DNA of 55,164 bases from an uncultured Eubacteriales bacterium (GTDB lineage: Bacteria; Bacillota; Clostridia; Peptostreptococcales; Anaerovoracaceae). Shown here one piece after another: positions 15,613-24,282 of the stretch. A model generated the notes under the pieces. It made no database searches, was not told the DNA's origin, and saw only the letters and a program-made list of their open reading frames with translations. The stretch covers positions 1 to 55,164 of the forward strand of contig UQXL01000017.1 of NCBI GenBank assembly GCA_900545135.1, read 5' to 3'. Position 1 is the stretch's first letter, and every line of letters begins with the position of its first letter. A program made the translations under genes and the position numbers.

Positions 15613-16761
15613 TTATTTTTCAAGCCTTTTTGCCCTGACAACCATAGCCGCGCCTGCTGCTGCGATCGCCATGATCAGCAGAGCCGAAGCTGCGCCCGAG
15701 TCGCTCGTCTTCGGAACATCGGTTCCTGCCTTTTCAAACGGCTTGTCGGAGCCGAGGATAGCGTATTCGCTCAGGTGAGTGGGTTCAAATACAAGATTGT
15801 CGCCCTCTATCCAGGCGTCGTAACGCTCTATTTTATCTCCGAGATATACGGCCTGATAATACTTATGCCCTTTCAGAACGTCGGTGAGAGGGAGGCTTAC
15901 CTTTACTTTCGTGTCCTTGATGTCTATCGCGCCCTCAGCTCCTCTTACTGAAATCTGATACACGGTGAGAAAACCGTCAAGCTCCTCCTTGAGCTCAGGT
16001 CTTGTCTGGAATATGCTTTCTGCTGCCATAGTATCTGCCGCCAGATAAGCTCCCTCAGGAAGCTCCTTGCCTATGGTCACATTGATTCCGCTGCTTGCTT
16101 CCAGCTTTGTTTCCACAGCCTTTGTTACGGTGAATACAGGTATATCAAAGGCTGTTCCTGTCTTAATATCTGGATTCTCCATAAGCGGGCCTGAGGCTAC
16201 GCTGCCGATGTCTATGATGAGAAGTCCCGAATCGCTCATGAAGTACAGGTTGTGGCCAGCGCCGTTTTCACTGTCGGCCTCCTTGTAGGAGGTGAGCTGG
16301 ACGCCTGTCTTGACCGTCATGGAGCCGTTTTGAACAAATATGGCTGCTCCGCTGAAGTTCTGACCGTTCTTGTTGACGGTGAGAGAGCCCTCTCCTGCAA
16401 AGGTGATGCTCGTAAGCTCGATGTCTCCGAAAACTCTTATACCTGCCAGGCTGTTATCTCCTGACAGTTTTACCGTAAAGTCATCTCCTGCGTTATTTAC
16501 GTAAAGAATGAGTTCAGGTCTGTTAAAGCCTGTGAGAGTAAGGGTATTCGTCGCTTCGTCCCATGAAGCTCCCTCGATCGTCTCCCCGCCTGCGAGATCC
16601 GCAACGGTCTCAATTTCACTAGGAAGCTTCGCAGCCGTCTCAAATGACAGCGCAGGCCCCGTAGGAATTGTTCCCGCAGTCTCTTGGGCTGCAAAGGCCG
16701 TAGTCGTCATAGCGGCCATAAGGCAGACGGCTGCGAAAATCGAAAAGATTTTTCTTTTCAT
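15613..16761 (-). CDS. Secreted cell-wall-anchored surface protein
   Basis: A 382-residue exported protein. Residues 1-24 are a signal peptide (KRKIFSIFAAVCLMAAMTT, cleavage after AFA). The middle is beta-rich with repeated short segments (SWDEATNTLTLTGFNRPELI, then IRVFGDIELTSITFAGEGSL), reminiscent of right-handed beta-structure found in surface proteins. The C-terminus has a sortase-type signal: VPKTSD in place of LPxTG, a hydrophobic helix (ALLIMAIAAAGAAMVV) and the positive tail RAKRLEK. AAGGAG precedes the ATG by 9 bases. No sortase gene lies in the window. Function unknown; adhesion or a structural role is conjecture. Confidence 0.82.
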   Translation of the reverse strand: MKRKIFSIFAAVCLMAAMTTTAFAAQETAGTIPTGPALSFETAAKLPSEIETVADLAGGETIEGASWDEATNTLTLTGFNRPELILYVNNAGDDFTVKLSGDNSLAGIRVFGDIELTSITFAGEGSLTVNKNGQNFSGAAIFVQNGSMTVKTGVQLTSYKEADSENGAGHNLYFMSDSGLLIIDIGSVASGPLMENPDIKTGTAFDIPVFTVTKAVETKLEASSGINVTIGKELPEGAYLAADTMAAESIFQTRPELKEELDGFLTVYQISVRGAEGAIDIKDTKVKVSLPLTDVLKGHKYYQAVYLGDKIERYDAWIEGDNLVFEPTHLSEYAILGSDKPFEKAGTDVPKTSDSGAASALLIMAIAAAGAAMVVRAKRLEK

Positions 16762-16795
16762 TTCACATTTCTCCTTTCATATCTCGTTTTAAAAA

Positions 16796-16885
16796 AGCTA
16801 AGTCATAGCTCTGTCCCTTGTCGCCAAGGACAGAAGAGAGAGTCCTCCGCTGGTCTGCGGCCGCGCAAGACGCTCTCTTCCGGCC
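16796..16885 (-). terminator. Terminator region of the lipoprotein/hypothetical unit
   Basis: On the minus strand three hairpins follow the stop at 16890: GAAGAGAG/CTCTCTTC, CTGTCCTTG/CAAGGGACAG (one bulge), and AGCT-ATGACTT-AGCT with a TTTTTT tail. The last two are suited to termination. Confidence 0.6.
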
Positions 16886-16889
16886 TCTG

Positions 16890-17252
16890 TCATGCTTGGG
16901 CGACATCTCCCGTATCTATTGCAGTGGACGGCTTGAACGATTTACGCCTGCCCATGAGCAGCTCGTTTTCCAGGTACTGTATTATCCTGTCTGCTACGGC
17001 GGATATGGCTCTGTGCCTGCCATCAGGCGAAAGCTCGGGGCGGGGTCTTATTATTTCCACGGTCAGCTCTGTTCCCAATGAGCCCTCGGCCACAGACAGG
17101 GAAAACAGGCTCGTATTGTCGTACACACAGATTTCCGCTTCTACCTTAGCCTCCTTGAGCTCATAGATACAGCCCTCCTTATCGAGCACGTCGTATATTG
17201 CCAAGAGGACATATCTCTTTACATAAGGCAGCATTTTTTTAACAGCTTCCAT
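16890..17252 (-). CDS. Hypothetical protein
   Basis: A 120-residue soluble protein with two helical parts around a beta segment (AKVEAEICVYDNTSLFSLSV) and a C-terminal basic tail (MGRRKSFKPSTA). No family recognised. The start at 17252 has GGAG 8 bases upstream; a longer form from 17312 would begin immediately after the stop of the lipoprotein gene and is also possible. It follows that gene with the same orientation, so the two are probably co-transcribed and may act together. Confidence 0.6.
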   Translation of the reverse strand: MEAVKKMLPYVKRYVLLAIYDVLDKEGCIYELKEAKVEAEICVYDNTSLFSLSVAEGSLGTELTVEIIRPRPELSPDGRHRAISAVADRIIQYLENELLMGRRKSFKPSTAIDTGDVAQA

Positions 17253-17313
17253 CAATTCATCTCCGTTCAGCGAAACGGTCTTGCAGCGTTGCAAGCTACC
17301 GTTGACATTCACT

Positions 17314-18411
17314 CTACTCTATATATCCGCTTATAGCTTCAGCATACATATCGTCTGTTATCGGCTCAAAGCGATCCCCGTCGTATCCGTCGGTAAAGCC
17401 GTTTTCAGCCTTGTATATATCGCCCGTCTCAGTATCGTATACTCTCTCATATCCGAGAGTTGCATCGCTCTGCTTCTGACTTGCTATGTCCGCGCTCTTG
17501 TTCCTGTTTTCCCATGATGACATTATCCCGCTCAGGATCGCATCGTTATTTTTGCTGATTTCCATCGACTGCCTTACCTGCTCCTGCCCTGCCTGCTTTG
17601 TCGCGTTGACGTAGCTTTCGGAATATTCGAGGGTTCCCATGCACGACGTCAGGGTCTCCTCCCAGTCTATGAAGCTGTCCTTGGCAGCCGTTATCGCCAT
17701 GACGTTATATGCCATGTAATATCCGCCGTCAGCCGACGGAATCGTATAACCGACAGGATTTCCCGCCGCAATGCTTACGCTTCCGAAGTCGGTCACCGCA
17801 GCCGAGAACATTCCCTCTCCGGCCTTTCCGCCCGCATTGAAATCGGCTCTGAGAATTTTTTCTCCTATGGAATAGTCTTTCAGCGGGCTTTCCGGAGCGT
17901 CGAAGCTTTCAACCACGCTGAAATCGCTGAATTCCGGAAATTCATAGGACGCATACGACGGCTCTGCCTCCTTGGCGAATTTTACATATTGAGGAAAAAT
18001 CTTAAAAAAGCTTTCAGTCGACGGCTCGCTGAGCACGGGGGCTAAGGTGAATAGATATGCTCCGCTGCTTCCGCTGTCGTAATTATATTGCCATGCCTTT
18101 TTGCCCTCCTCGCTGTGAAGAAGAGCGTCCGCCTTTAGCAGCACGAACATTTGGTTCAGCGGCTCATCGGGGTCCTGTACTCTTATGGAATGATACATTC
18201 CGCTGCCTCCGTAGGTCACTTTCCAGCCCTTGGGTATCTCCATGCTGAAATCCTCGTTTTCGTATTTTTCCGTCTCGACCTCCGCCGTCTCCGCAGGTAT
18301 GGTCTCTATTCGGTCATCTCCTCCCGAGCAGCCGACGACCGAAAGGACAGCGAGCATGACTGCCGCAATGACGGCAAATTTCTTTTTTCCGCAGCTTTTA
18401 AAGATTTTCAT
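17314..18411 (-). CDS. Predicted lipoprotein
   Basis: A 365-residue lipoprotein: basic N-terminus (KIFKSCGKKKFAVIAAVML), hydrophobic core and lipobox LSVVGC, so the mature protein starts at a lipidated Cys near residue 28 and is held on the outer face of the membrane. After an acidic linker comes NEDFSMEIPKGWKVTYGG, the opening typical of PsbP/Mog1-like folds in many exported bacterial proteins. The rest (for example DFGSVSIAAGNPVGY) is not recognised. The start at 18411 is set by GGGAG 5 bases upstream; a longer frame reaches 18444 inside the upstream terminator. Confidence 0.75.
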   Translation of the reverse strand: MKIFKSCGKKKFAVIAAVMLAVLSVVGCSGGDDRIETIPAETAEVETEKYENEDFSMEIPKGWKVTYGGSGMYHSIRVQDPDEPLNQMFVLLKADALLHSEEGKKAWQYNYDSGSSGAYLFTLAPVLSEPSTESFFKIFPQYVKFAKEAEPSYASYEFPEFSDFSVVESFDAPESPLKDYSIGEKILRADFNAGGKAGEGMFSAAVTDFGSVSIAAGNPVGYTIPSADGGYYMAYNVMAITAAKDSFIDWEETLTSCMGTLEYSESYVNATKQAGQEQVRQSMEISKNNDAILSGIMSSWENRNKSADIASQKQSDATLGYERVYDTETGDIYKAENGFTDGYDGDRFEPITDDMYAEAISGYIE

Positions 18412-18424
18412 TTTTTCTCCCATT

Positions 18425-18480
18425 AAAAAATCACCGATTCGCATATGGCTTTCCTGAAAGATACCACATACGGTCGGTGA
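18425..18480 (-). terminator. Terminator of the MFS-LuxR gene
   Basis: Minus strand: TCACCGA pairs with TCGGTGA, with further inner pairing (CTTTC/GAAAG), then TTTTTT. The T-run ends 7 bases before the GGGAG of the lipoprotein gene, so both signals are packed together. Confidence 0.75.
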
Positions 18481-18499
18481 TTGTAAGTTTACATTTGTC

Positions 18500-19936
18500 T
18501 CATTCTTCTTTTTTATCGTCCTGCCACGAGAAATAGAACTGCATGAGCCCTATTCTGCTCTTGGTTTCCGTCTTTTCATTCATGTTGGCGATATGCCTGT
18601 AGAGAGCCGGTCTCGACATGTAAAGCCTCGAGGCTAAATTCTGCACGCTGTCGTCGTGAGTCAAAAGACATTGAAGCACCTCGCGCTCCCTCGCCGTAAG
18701 AGAGAAGCTTTCCGCAAAATCGGGAAGCTTTGTCAGCTGGTCGGAGTTGTTCAGCTCGGAATCCTCTCTAATTATATTCTGCTGCCTTGCCATCTTTATG
18801 AAGCTAAGCGTATATGCCGCCGTAGTAACGCTTATGGCCACGAACAGCGCCAAGGCGGAAGCTATCATTGCCATAGTGCTCCCCAGCAGCAGCATGTGTA
18901 CGGAGCCGTTGGCCATGACCATGGCGCTCATGTTGTTGACCGCTTTTCCCATGCCTGCCCAGAGAGCCGGCCTTTTCATATATCGCGACAGCTCCATGAA
19001 GCTGACCGTAAAGAATACCACGAAGAAGCCTGCCGAAAGGTAGAAAGAGGCAAGGGCTACGATGAACATGCCGTCGTTTTTCAGCACCGCCACGCACAGG
19101 GTAGAAAGCATCATGACGCAGTACATGATTATGCTCATGTACTTTCTCTTCTGTATATCGAACAGGAAGCCTGCCGCCAGACCGCTCAGTGCGAGCAGAA
19201 GTCTCGGCCATTCCCCTATGTCGACGGCGCCCGAGGCATGGAACAGGGTGACGGCGTTATCCAGAGTGCTGAAAGCCATGGCCATCAGGGCGCAGACTGC
19301 AACCAGCAGAGCCGCAGTCTTTTTTCTGTCGGCATACCGAATTTCAGAAGAATCCATGCCGGCCGATTTTACATTGTAATATCCAAATCTCTGCCTCGTC
19401 TCAAACAGCAGCACTATCATGACGGCGAAAAACAGCGACAGTATTATCGCCTCTGCCGTTTCAATATCCACGAAATTATTGTTGAAGAACTGAAGAAGTA
19501 TGCCCGCCGCATAAGCTCCTCCTACGGTTTTGCCAAGACTCCTGTCAGCCTCGAGCATACAGACAGCCATATAGTGAACCGCGCTTCCGAGAGCTCCAAG
19601 GATAAGAAACAGTATGGCTCCTGCCGCGACGGTCTGCACGTATGAAAGATGTCTCTGTATGATGAACAGAGATATTATGCCTATGAACGCAGCAAGGGTG
19701 ATACCTATGCCGTCGGCGCGCCTGCTCACCCTGCCGTAAAGCAGGGGATACAGAATAAAGCCTACGGCGCTTATGCCGAGCATATAGTTCTGAGAGACCA
19801 CCGTTTTGTCCTCCGCCTCGGTCAGAGACAGCATATTGACATATAGATATTCGGCTCCGAGAAATATAAAGGTAAACAGCCCTATGAGCGCAAAGGCGCT
19901 GAAAGTCGGCGACAGTGTGAATCTGATTTTATTCAT
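18500..19936 (-). CDS. 12-TM MFS-like protein fused to a LuxR-type helix-turn-helix
   Basis: Membrane-bound transcription factor. About 400 residues form some 12 hydrophobic helices resembling a major-facilitator transporter (for example VVSQNYMLGISAVGFILYPL and YLSAGFFVVFFTVSFMEL); the last 65 residues form a LuxR/GerE DNA-binding domain (SLTAREREVLQCLLTHDD, then ASRLYMSRPALYRHIANM). The transporter part probably senses a small molecule. The start at 19936 (478 residues) is chosen because longer frames to 19969 or 20020 begin within, or upstream of, the repeat that supplies the TATAAT box; GAGGAG lies 13 bases upstream, further than usual. Targets are unknown; the lipoprotein gene downstream is one candidate. 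Confidence 0.83.
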   Translation of the reverse strand: MNKIRFTLSPTFSAFALIGLFTFIFLGAEYLYVNMLSLTEAEDKTVVSQNYMLGISAVGFILYPLLYGRVSRRADGIGITLAAFIGIISLFIIQRHLSYVQTVAAGAILFLILGALGSAVHYMAVCMLEADRSLGKTVGGAYAAGILLQFFNNNFVDIETAEAIILSLFFAVMIVLLFETRQRFGYYNVKSAGMDSSEIRYADRKKTAALLVAVCALMAMAFSTLDNAVTLFHASGAVDIGEWPRLLLALSGLAAGFLFDIQKRKYMSIIMYCVMMLSTLCVAVLKNDGMFIVALASFYLSAGFFVVFFTVSFMELSRYMKRPALWAGMGKAVNNMSAMVMANGSVHMLLLGSTMAMIASALALFVAISVTTAAYTLSFIKMARQQNIIREDSELNNSDQLTKLPDFAESFSLTAREREVLQCLLTHDDSVQNLASRLYMSRPALYRHIANMNEKTETKSRIGLMQFYFSWQDDKKEE

Positions 19937-19984
19937 ATGCGGAGCGTTTCTCCTCTCTTCGCAGGTCATGTGAACTCTTTTATT

Positions 19985-20149
19985 ATTATACCACAGAGCA
20001 AGTTTGGCAGAGTGATTCAATGAATCCTACTTTGCGGCAACGCCGAACAATACGATGTCGGATTCATTATACCACAAAGCAAGTTTGGGGAAGTGGTTCA
20101 ATAAAAGCTTCCTTGCAGCGAAGCTGAACATCCTAATCATTGCGTTTAT
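19985..20149. repeat. Two tandem copies of a dispersed promoter-like repeat
   Basis: Copies begin at 19985 and 20066 (about 81 bp apart) with ATTATACCACARAGCAAGTT and then TTGG..AGTG.TTCAA. The similarity extends weakly to CTTTGCGGC/CCTTGCAGC and GCCGAACA/GCTGAACA. On the minus strand each carries TTGAA...TGTGGTATAAT, an extended -10 element pointing at the LuxR gene. A further partial start, ATTATACCTCGAA, occurs at 20147. A third full copy lies at 54903. Confidence 0.85.
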
Positions 20150-20320
20150 TATACCTCGAATATTATATACCTCGAAACAGAAAAAATAAATATCTTAATC
20201 TCCCGCGCAGAAAAGTTTCTTCGTGAAAGGTCGTCGAGGCCGAGCGCAGACACCTTGCAGACATCTTCGAGGCCGCGGCTCAGGCGGCTCTGAGGCCTGC
20301 GCATAAGTGGCTGTATGGCC
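20150..20320. other. Spacer after the marR gene
   Basis: Holds a short direct repeat TATACCTCGAA (20150 and 20166) and a GC-rich stretch (20230-20310) with CTCAG/CTGAG pairing that may help terminate the fatty-acid operon. The minus-strand frame through it (20149-20331) is low complexity and not believed. No gene seen. Confidence 0.4.
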
Positions 20321-20782
20321 TTATTTTTCAAACTCGAAATTTCTCGTCAGCTTCACCTCGGGCATCAGCTCGGTGGAAATTATGTCCAAAATCCCCTCCA
20401 GCGCCTGTACCTCCTGCTCTGAAAACCTCTCTCTGATACGCTTCATTACCACATTCATATAATCGTAGGTAATGCCGTAATCTTTCATATACTTTTCCGT
20501 AACCTGAAGATGATACTCACGCTTGTCCTCCGCGCTCTGCTCCTTGATTATATATCCCTTGCGAACCAGATTGTTTATCTTATACGCGGCATTTGGAGGA
20601 GAAAGCTTGCAGAAGCTTGCGAATTCATTGATGGTCGGTCTGCCGAGCGCGTATATGACCTCTACGCAGAACACCTCGACTGCCGAAAGTCCGTCATAGC
20701 TGTCGTCCAGCTGCTTAAAAACCTTGGCATAAAGGCTCATCTTAAACTTGGTATAGATTTCAGCAAATCTTTCTTCCAACAT
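20321..20782 (-). CDS. MarR-family regulator at the end of the fatty-acid operon
   Basis: A 153-residue winged-helix regulator. The DNA-binding core is LSAVEVFCVEVIYALGRPTI then NEFASFCKLSPPNAAYKINN and LVRKGYIIKEQ, with the wing in DKREYHLQVT, flanked by dimerising helices. MarR proteins in fatty-acid clusters of Firmicutes (FabT type) repress the fab genes with acyl-ACP as co-repressor; position makes the same role likely here, unusually from the 3' end of the operon. The start at 20782 is set by AAGGAG 9 bases upstream, giving 13 bases between it and the fabZ stop. The perfect inverted repeat before acpP is the obvious candidate operator. Confidence 0.87.
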   Translation of the reverse strand: MLEERFAEIYTKFKMSLYAKVFKQLDDSYDGLSAVEVFCVEVIYALGRPTINEFASFCKLSPPNAAYKINNLVRKGYIIKEQSAEDKREYHLQVTEKYMKDYGITYDYMNVVMKRIRERFSEQEVQALEGILDIISTELMPEVKLTRNFEFEK

Positions 20783-20795
20783 GACAATAGTCTCC

Positions 20796-21224
20796 TTAAT
20801 CCGTGATTGCAAACGTTATCTCTCCCTGAGCCGCAATCCTGTCTCCCACCTTGGCGACGGCTTTTCCGAAGCCGACCGGCCCGCGCTTCTCCGTAATTTC
20901 GCAGCTGAGCTCCAGCACGTCTCCCGGCACCACCTGCGTCTTAAAGCGGCAGTTCTTTATTCCGCCGAAAACAGCTATCTTCCCCTCGTTTTCGGGAAGC
21001 GACAGGATGGCTACGGCTCCCGTCTGGGCGAGGGCTTCCATTATCAGTACCCCCGGCATTATCTGCCTCTGCGGAAAGTGCCCCGCAAAATACATTTCTC
21101 CCGCAGATACGCATTTTATTCCTCTTGCCCACTTGCCCGGCTCCATGTCCACTATCTTATCGACCAGCAGAAACGGATATCTGTGAGGAATTATTTTTTT
21201 GATTTCATCTGAGCTGAGCGTCAT
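20796..21224 (-). CDS. fabZ: 3-hydroxyacyl-ACP dehydratase FabZ
   Basis: Hotdog-fold dehydratase that removes water from 3-hydroxyacyl-ACP in each elongation round. Hallmarks in 142 residues: IIPHRYPFLLVDKI at the start, catalytic His in AGHFPQRQIMPGVLIMEALA and the Glu within the same helix. GGGAG precedes the ATG. Follows fabF after 17 bases. No FabA or isomerase is present in the cluster, so how double bonds are introduced, if at all, is not shown here. Confidence 0.97.
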   Translation of the reverse strand: MTLSSDEIKKIIPHRYPFLLVDKIVDMEPGKWARGIKCVSAGEMYFAGHFPQRQIMPGVLIMEALAQTGAVAILSLPENEGKIAVFGGIKNCRFKTQVVPGDVLELSCEITEKRGPVGFGKAVAKVGDRIAAQGEITFAITD

Positions 21225-21241
21225 TTTTCTGATCTCCCGTC

Positions 21242-22474
21242 TTATATTTTTTTGAAAATAACCGAAGCGTTGTGTCCTCCGAAGCCGAGGGAATTGGACA
21301 TGGCATATTCTATATCTGCCTTTCTGCCCTCGTTGGCAACGATGTCAAGATCACATTCCTCGTCAGCCACGCGGTTGTTTATCGTCGGCGGCAGGAAACC
21401 GTCTTTCAATGCGCAGATCGTCAATATTGCCTCTATTCCGCCGGAGGCTCCCAGGAGGTGCCCCGTCATAGACTTGGTGGACGAAACAGCCAGCTTATAC
21501 GCATGTTCGCCGAAAGTTTCCTTTATAGCTTTCGTCTCGCACTTGTCGTTCATCGGCGTGGAGGTTCCGTGAGCGTTGATATATCCTATCAGTTCCTTTT
21601 CTATGTCGGCATCTCTGAGCGCCTGAGCCATACAGGCGGCCGCTCCGCTGCCGTCCTCCAACGGCGCGGTTATGTGGTTGGCGTCGCAGTTGACACCGTA
21701 GCCCGCCACCTCGGCAATTATGCTCACGCCTCTTTGAACTGCGTGCTCGTATTCCTCAAGGATAAGGACGCCGGCTCCCTCTCCCATGACGAAGCCGCAT
21801 CTTTCTTTGTCGAAAGGAATCGAAGCCCTGGCGGGCTCGTTGGTCTCACAAAGAGCTTTCATTGATGTGAAGCCTCCTATTCCCAGCTCCGATATGCAGC
21901 TCTCTGCTCCGCCCGTCATCATTATATCCTGATATCCGTCTCTTATCTGTCTGAACGCCTCTCCTATGGCGTTGGTCGCCGAGGCGCAGGCGGTCACTAT
22001 GCACTGGCAGCTTCCCTTTAAGCCGAATTCTATAGCCGTCATTCCTGCCGCCATATTGGTTATAGCCATAGGGACAAAGAGAGGCGAAACCTTGTCAAAG
22101 CCCCTCTTTATTCCCTTGCTGTGCTCCTCCTCTATGACTCCCAGTCCGCCGATTCCGCTGGAAATGTTGACTCCGCATCTGGACGGATCCTCTTTCGCCA
22201 TATCAAGTCCGCTCATATCGAAAGCCTCATGAGCTGCCGCCAGTGCGAACTGGGTAAATCTTGCCGTTCTTCTCGACTGCATTTTGTCCATTATATCACA
22301 AGGATCGAAGCCTGTCACCTCCCCTGCCAGCTTTACCTTATGCTCCGACGTGTCGAAGCTTTTGATAAAGTCTATGCCGCAGACGCCGTTTGCTGCGTTC
22401 CTCCACATTTCAGCAGCGTTGTTTCCTATAGGGGAAACAGCTCCGAATCCCGTTACAACCACTCTTCTCTTCAT
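21242..22474 (-). CDS. fabF: 3-oxoacyl-ACP synthase II FabF
   Basis: Condensing enzyme that extends acyl-ACP with malonyl-ACP. The thiolase-fold protein of 410 residues has the nucleophile Cys in VTACASATNAIGEAFR, the two catalytic His in NAHGTSTPMNDKCE and SMTGHLLGASG, and the ending SLGFGGHNASVIF. The upstream gap to fabG (97 bases) contains a palindrome, TGCCGCGGCA, and no terminator. The ribosome binding site is GAGG about 10 bases upstream. Confidence 0.98.
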   Translation of the reverse strand: MKRRVVVTGFGAVSPIGNNAAEMWRNAANGVCGIDFIKSFDTSEHKVKLAGEVTGFDPCDIMDKMQSRRTARFTQFALAAAHEAFDMSGLDMAKEDPSRCGVNISSGIGGLGVIEEEHSKGIKRGFDKVSPLFVPMAITNMAAGMTAIEFGLKGSCQCIVTACASATNAIGEAFRQIRDGYQDIMMTGGAESCISELGIGGFTSMKALCETNEPARASIPFDKERCGFVMGEGAGVLILEEYEHAVQRGVSIIAEVAGYGVNCDANHITAPLEDGSGAAACMAQALRDADIEKELIGYINAHGTSTPMNDKCETKAIKETFGEHAYKLAVSSTKSMTGHLLGASGGIEAILTICALKDGFLPPTINNRVADEECDLDIVANEGRKADIEYAMSNSLGFGGHNASVIFKKI

Positions 22475-22571
22475 ATCAGTTTTACCTCTTCAAATTTATA
22501 TCACAGTCCTGCGCTCAGGCAGTCCGGCTTCTCCTTATCTCTGCCATGCCGCGGCAGCATGATTGTTGAAA

Positions 22572-23312
22572 TTATCTCATGCACATGCCGCCGTCGACGC
22601 ATATGGTCTGACCGGTCACGTAGCTGCTTTCGTCTCCCGCAAGGAAAGCGATGACGTCCGCCACATCCTCGGCAGTTCCCATCCTCCTGAGCGGAATGGA
22701 GCCCTGCACATTTTCCTTTGCCGCGTCTGTCATCGCGTCTGTCATGTCGGTCTTTATGAATCCCGGAGCCACGGCGTTCACCGTGATTCCCTTGGCCGCC
22801 ACCTCAAGAGCAAAGGATTTTGTCAGCCCGATGATGCCGGCTTTGCTGGCGGAGTAATTGACCTGGCCTGCGTTTCCCGCTATGCCGACTACGCTGGCAA
22901 GATTTATTATCCTGCCGCTGCGCTGCTTAAGCATCTGCCTGCTCACAGCCTTGGTCATGAGAAAGGTGCCCTTTAGATTGGTATCTATAACCGCCATGAA
23001 ATCCTTTTCCTCCATTCTCATGAGTAAGCCGTCTCTCGTTATTCCAGCGTTATTCACCAGCACGTCTATGCTGCCGAAGCGCGCCAAGGTTTCCTCTGCT
23101 ATCCTCGCGCAGTCCTCCTCGCGTGCCACGTCACCCCGTATGACGAGCGTCTCCGCGCCGCTTTCCTTGCAGAGAACCTCACTCTCGCGGGCGGCCTGCT
23201 CGCTTCCGCAGTAATTTACAACGATATTGAAGCCTGCCGAAGCCAGCTTTATTGCCGTCGCCCGGCCTATGCCTCTTGCTGCTCCCGTAATTATTGCAGT
23301 TTTTCTTTCCAT
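22572..23312 (-). CDS. fabG: 3-oxoacyl-ACP reductase FabG
   Basis: NADPH-dependent short-chain dehydrogenase that reduces 3-oxoacyl-ACP. In 246 residues: cofactor loop TGAARGIGRATAIKLA, NNAG in VLVNNAGITRDGLLMRM, catalytic Ser in NLASVVGIAGNAGQ, Tyr-x-x-x-Lys in NYSASKAG, and the C-terminal SSYVTGQTICVDGGM. AGGAGG lies 6 bases before the ATG. It sits between fabD and fabF. Confidence 0.98.
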   Translation of the reverse strand: MERKTAIITGAARGIGRATAIKLASAGFNIVVNYCGSEQAARESEVLCKESGAETLVIRGDVAREEDCARIAEETLARFGSIDVLVNNAGITRDGLLMRMEEKDFMAVIDTNLKGTFLMTKAVSRQMLKQRSGRIINLASVVGIAGNAGQVNYSASKAGIIGLTKSFALEVAAKGITVNAVAPGFIKTDMTDAMTDAAKENVQGSIPLRRMGTAEDVADVIAFLAGDESSYVTGQTICVDGGMCMR

Positions 23313-23332
23313 ATAAGTCCTCCTGAAGTATT

Positions 23333-24280
23333 TTAGCTCTGCTGCTCAGCGATTTGCGCCGCTATCTCAGAGGACACTCTTTCAAAGTCCTCGGCCGTAT
23401 CTATGTTAAAAAGCTTAATGCTCGGCGCCGTCTTTTTTACAAAGCCCGAAAGAGCCTTGCCCGGGCCTATCTCAATGATGGCGTCTATGCCCTGCTCCTC
23501 CATGAGCCTTATGGTGTCCTCGAAATATACGGGCGAGGAAACCTGCCTTACAAGGAGCTGAGCCACAGTCTCGTCCTCTCCCTTTTCGCGGCCCGTGGCG
23601 TTAAATATGACGGGGAATTTCATTTCTCCGAAATTCGTATCCTTGAAAACCTCCTCGAGAGCCTTTCCTGCCGGCCTCATGAATTCCGTGTGAAAGGGGC
23701 CGCTTACAGAAAGGCTCATACATCTCTTGGCTCCCCTTTCCGTCAGCAGCTCCGCCGCCCTGGAGACGGCAGTCTTTTCCCCTGAAATCACTATCTGCCC
23801 CGGGCAGTTGAAATTGGCAGGCTGAACCTTTTCTCCAGTCAGCCCCGAGGCTTCGCCGCAGCATTCCTCGACGGTTTTTCTGTCCGCTCCCAGCACCGCT
23901 GACATCGCGCAGTCGACGCCCTCGGAAGCTCTGCTCATTTCCTCGGCTCTCTTTCTCACGAGAGCGACAGCCTCCTGGGGAGAAAATACTCCGGCAGCCG
24001 AAAGAGCCGAATATTCGCCGAGGCTGAGTCCTGCCGCCATTTTCGGCTCGACACCTCTTCCCCTGAGAAGCTCCGTAACTCCTGCCGCAAATGCCACCAT
24101 TACCGGCTGAGTATATCTCGTGTCCGACAGCCTTTCCGCCGGACCTGCAAAGACCGCAGCCCTTTCGTCGTCAGTCAGGCAGTCGAATATCCTCCCGAAA
24201 GTCTCGTATTTCTCACAGAAATCCTTTCCCATTCCGACTTTCTGGCTTCCCTGTCCTGCGAATAAAAATCCCAGTTTCAT
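23333..24280 (-). CDS. fabD: Malonyl-CoA:ACP transacylase FabD
   Basis: Transfers malonyl from CoA to acyl carrier protein. Conserved sites in 315 residues: FLFAGQGSQKVGMG at the N-terminus, catalytic Ser in AAGLSLGEYSAL, Arg in LVRKRAEEM, His in SVSGPFHTEFM, and the late IIEIGPGKALSGF. ATG 24280 lies 7 bases after AAGGAG; an ATG at 24286 overlaps the TGA of the gene before it and is closer to that site. The two genes are therefore translationally coupled. Confidence 0.97.
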   Translation of the reverse strand: MKLGFLFAGQGSQKVGMGKDFCEKYETFGRIFDCLTDDERAAVFAGPAERLSDTRYTQPVMVAFAAGVTELLRGRGVEPKMAAGLSLGEYSALSAAGVFSPQEAVALVRKRAEEMSRASEGVDCAMSAVLGADRKTVEECCGEASGLTGEKVQPANFNCPGQIVISGEKTAVSRAAELLTERGAKRCMSLSVSGPFHTEFMRPAGKALEEVFKDTNFGEMKFPVIFNATGREKGEDETVAQLLVRQVSSPVYFEDTIRLMEEQGIDAIIEIGPGKALSGFVKKTAPSIKLFNIDTAEDFERVSSEIAAQIAEQQS

Positions 24281-24282
24281 CC

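Noticed and set aside
20149..20331. A 60-codon minus-strand frame after marR
   Set aside because: No ribosome binding site, biased composition, runs into short TATACCTCGAA repeats.
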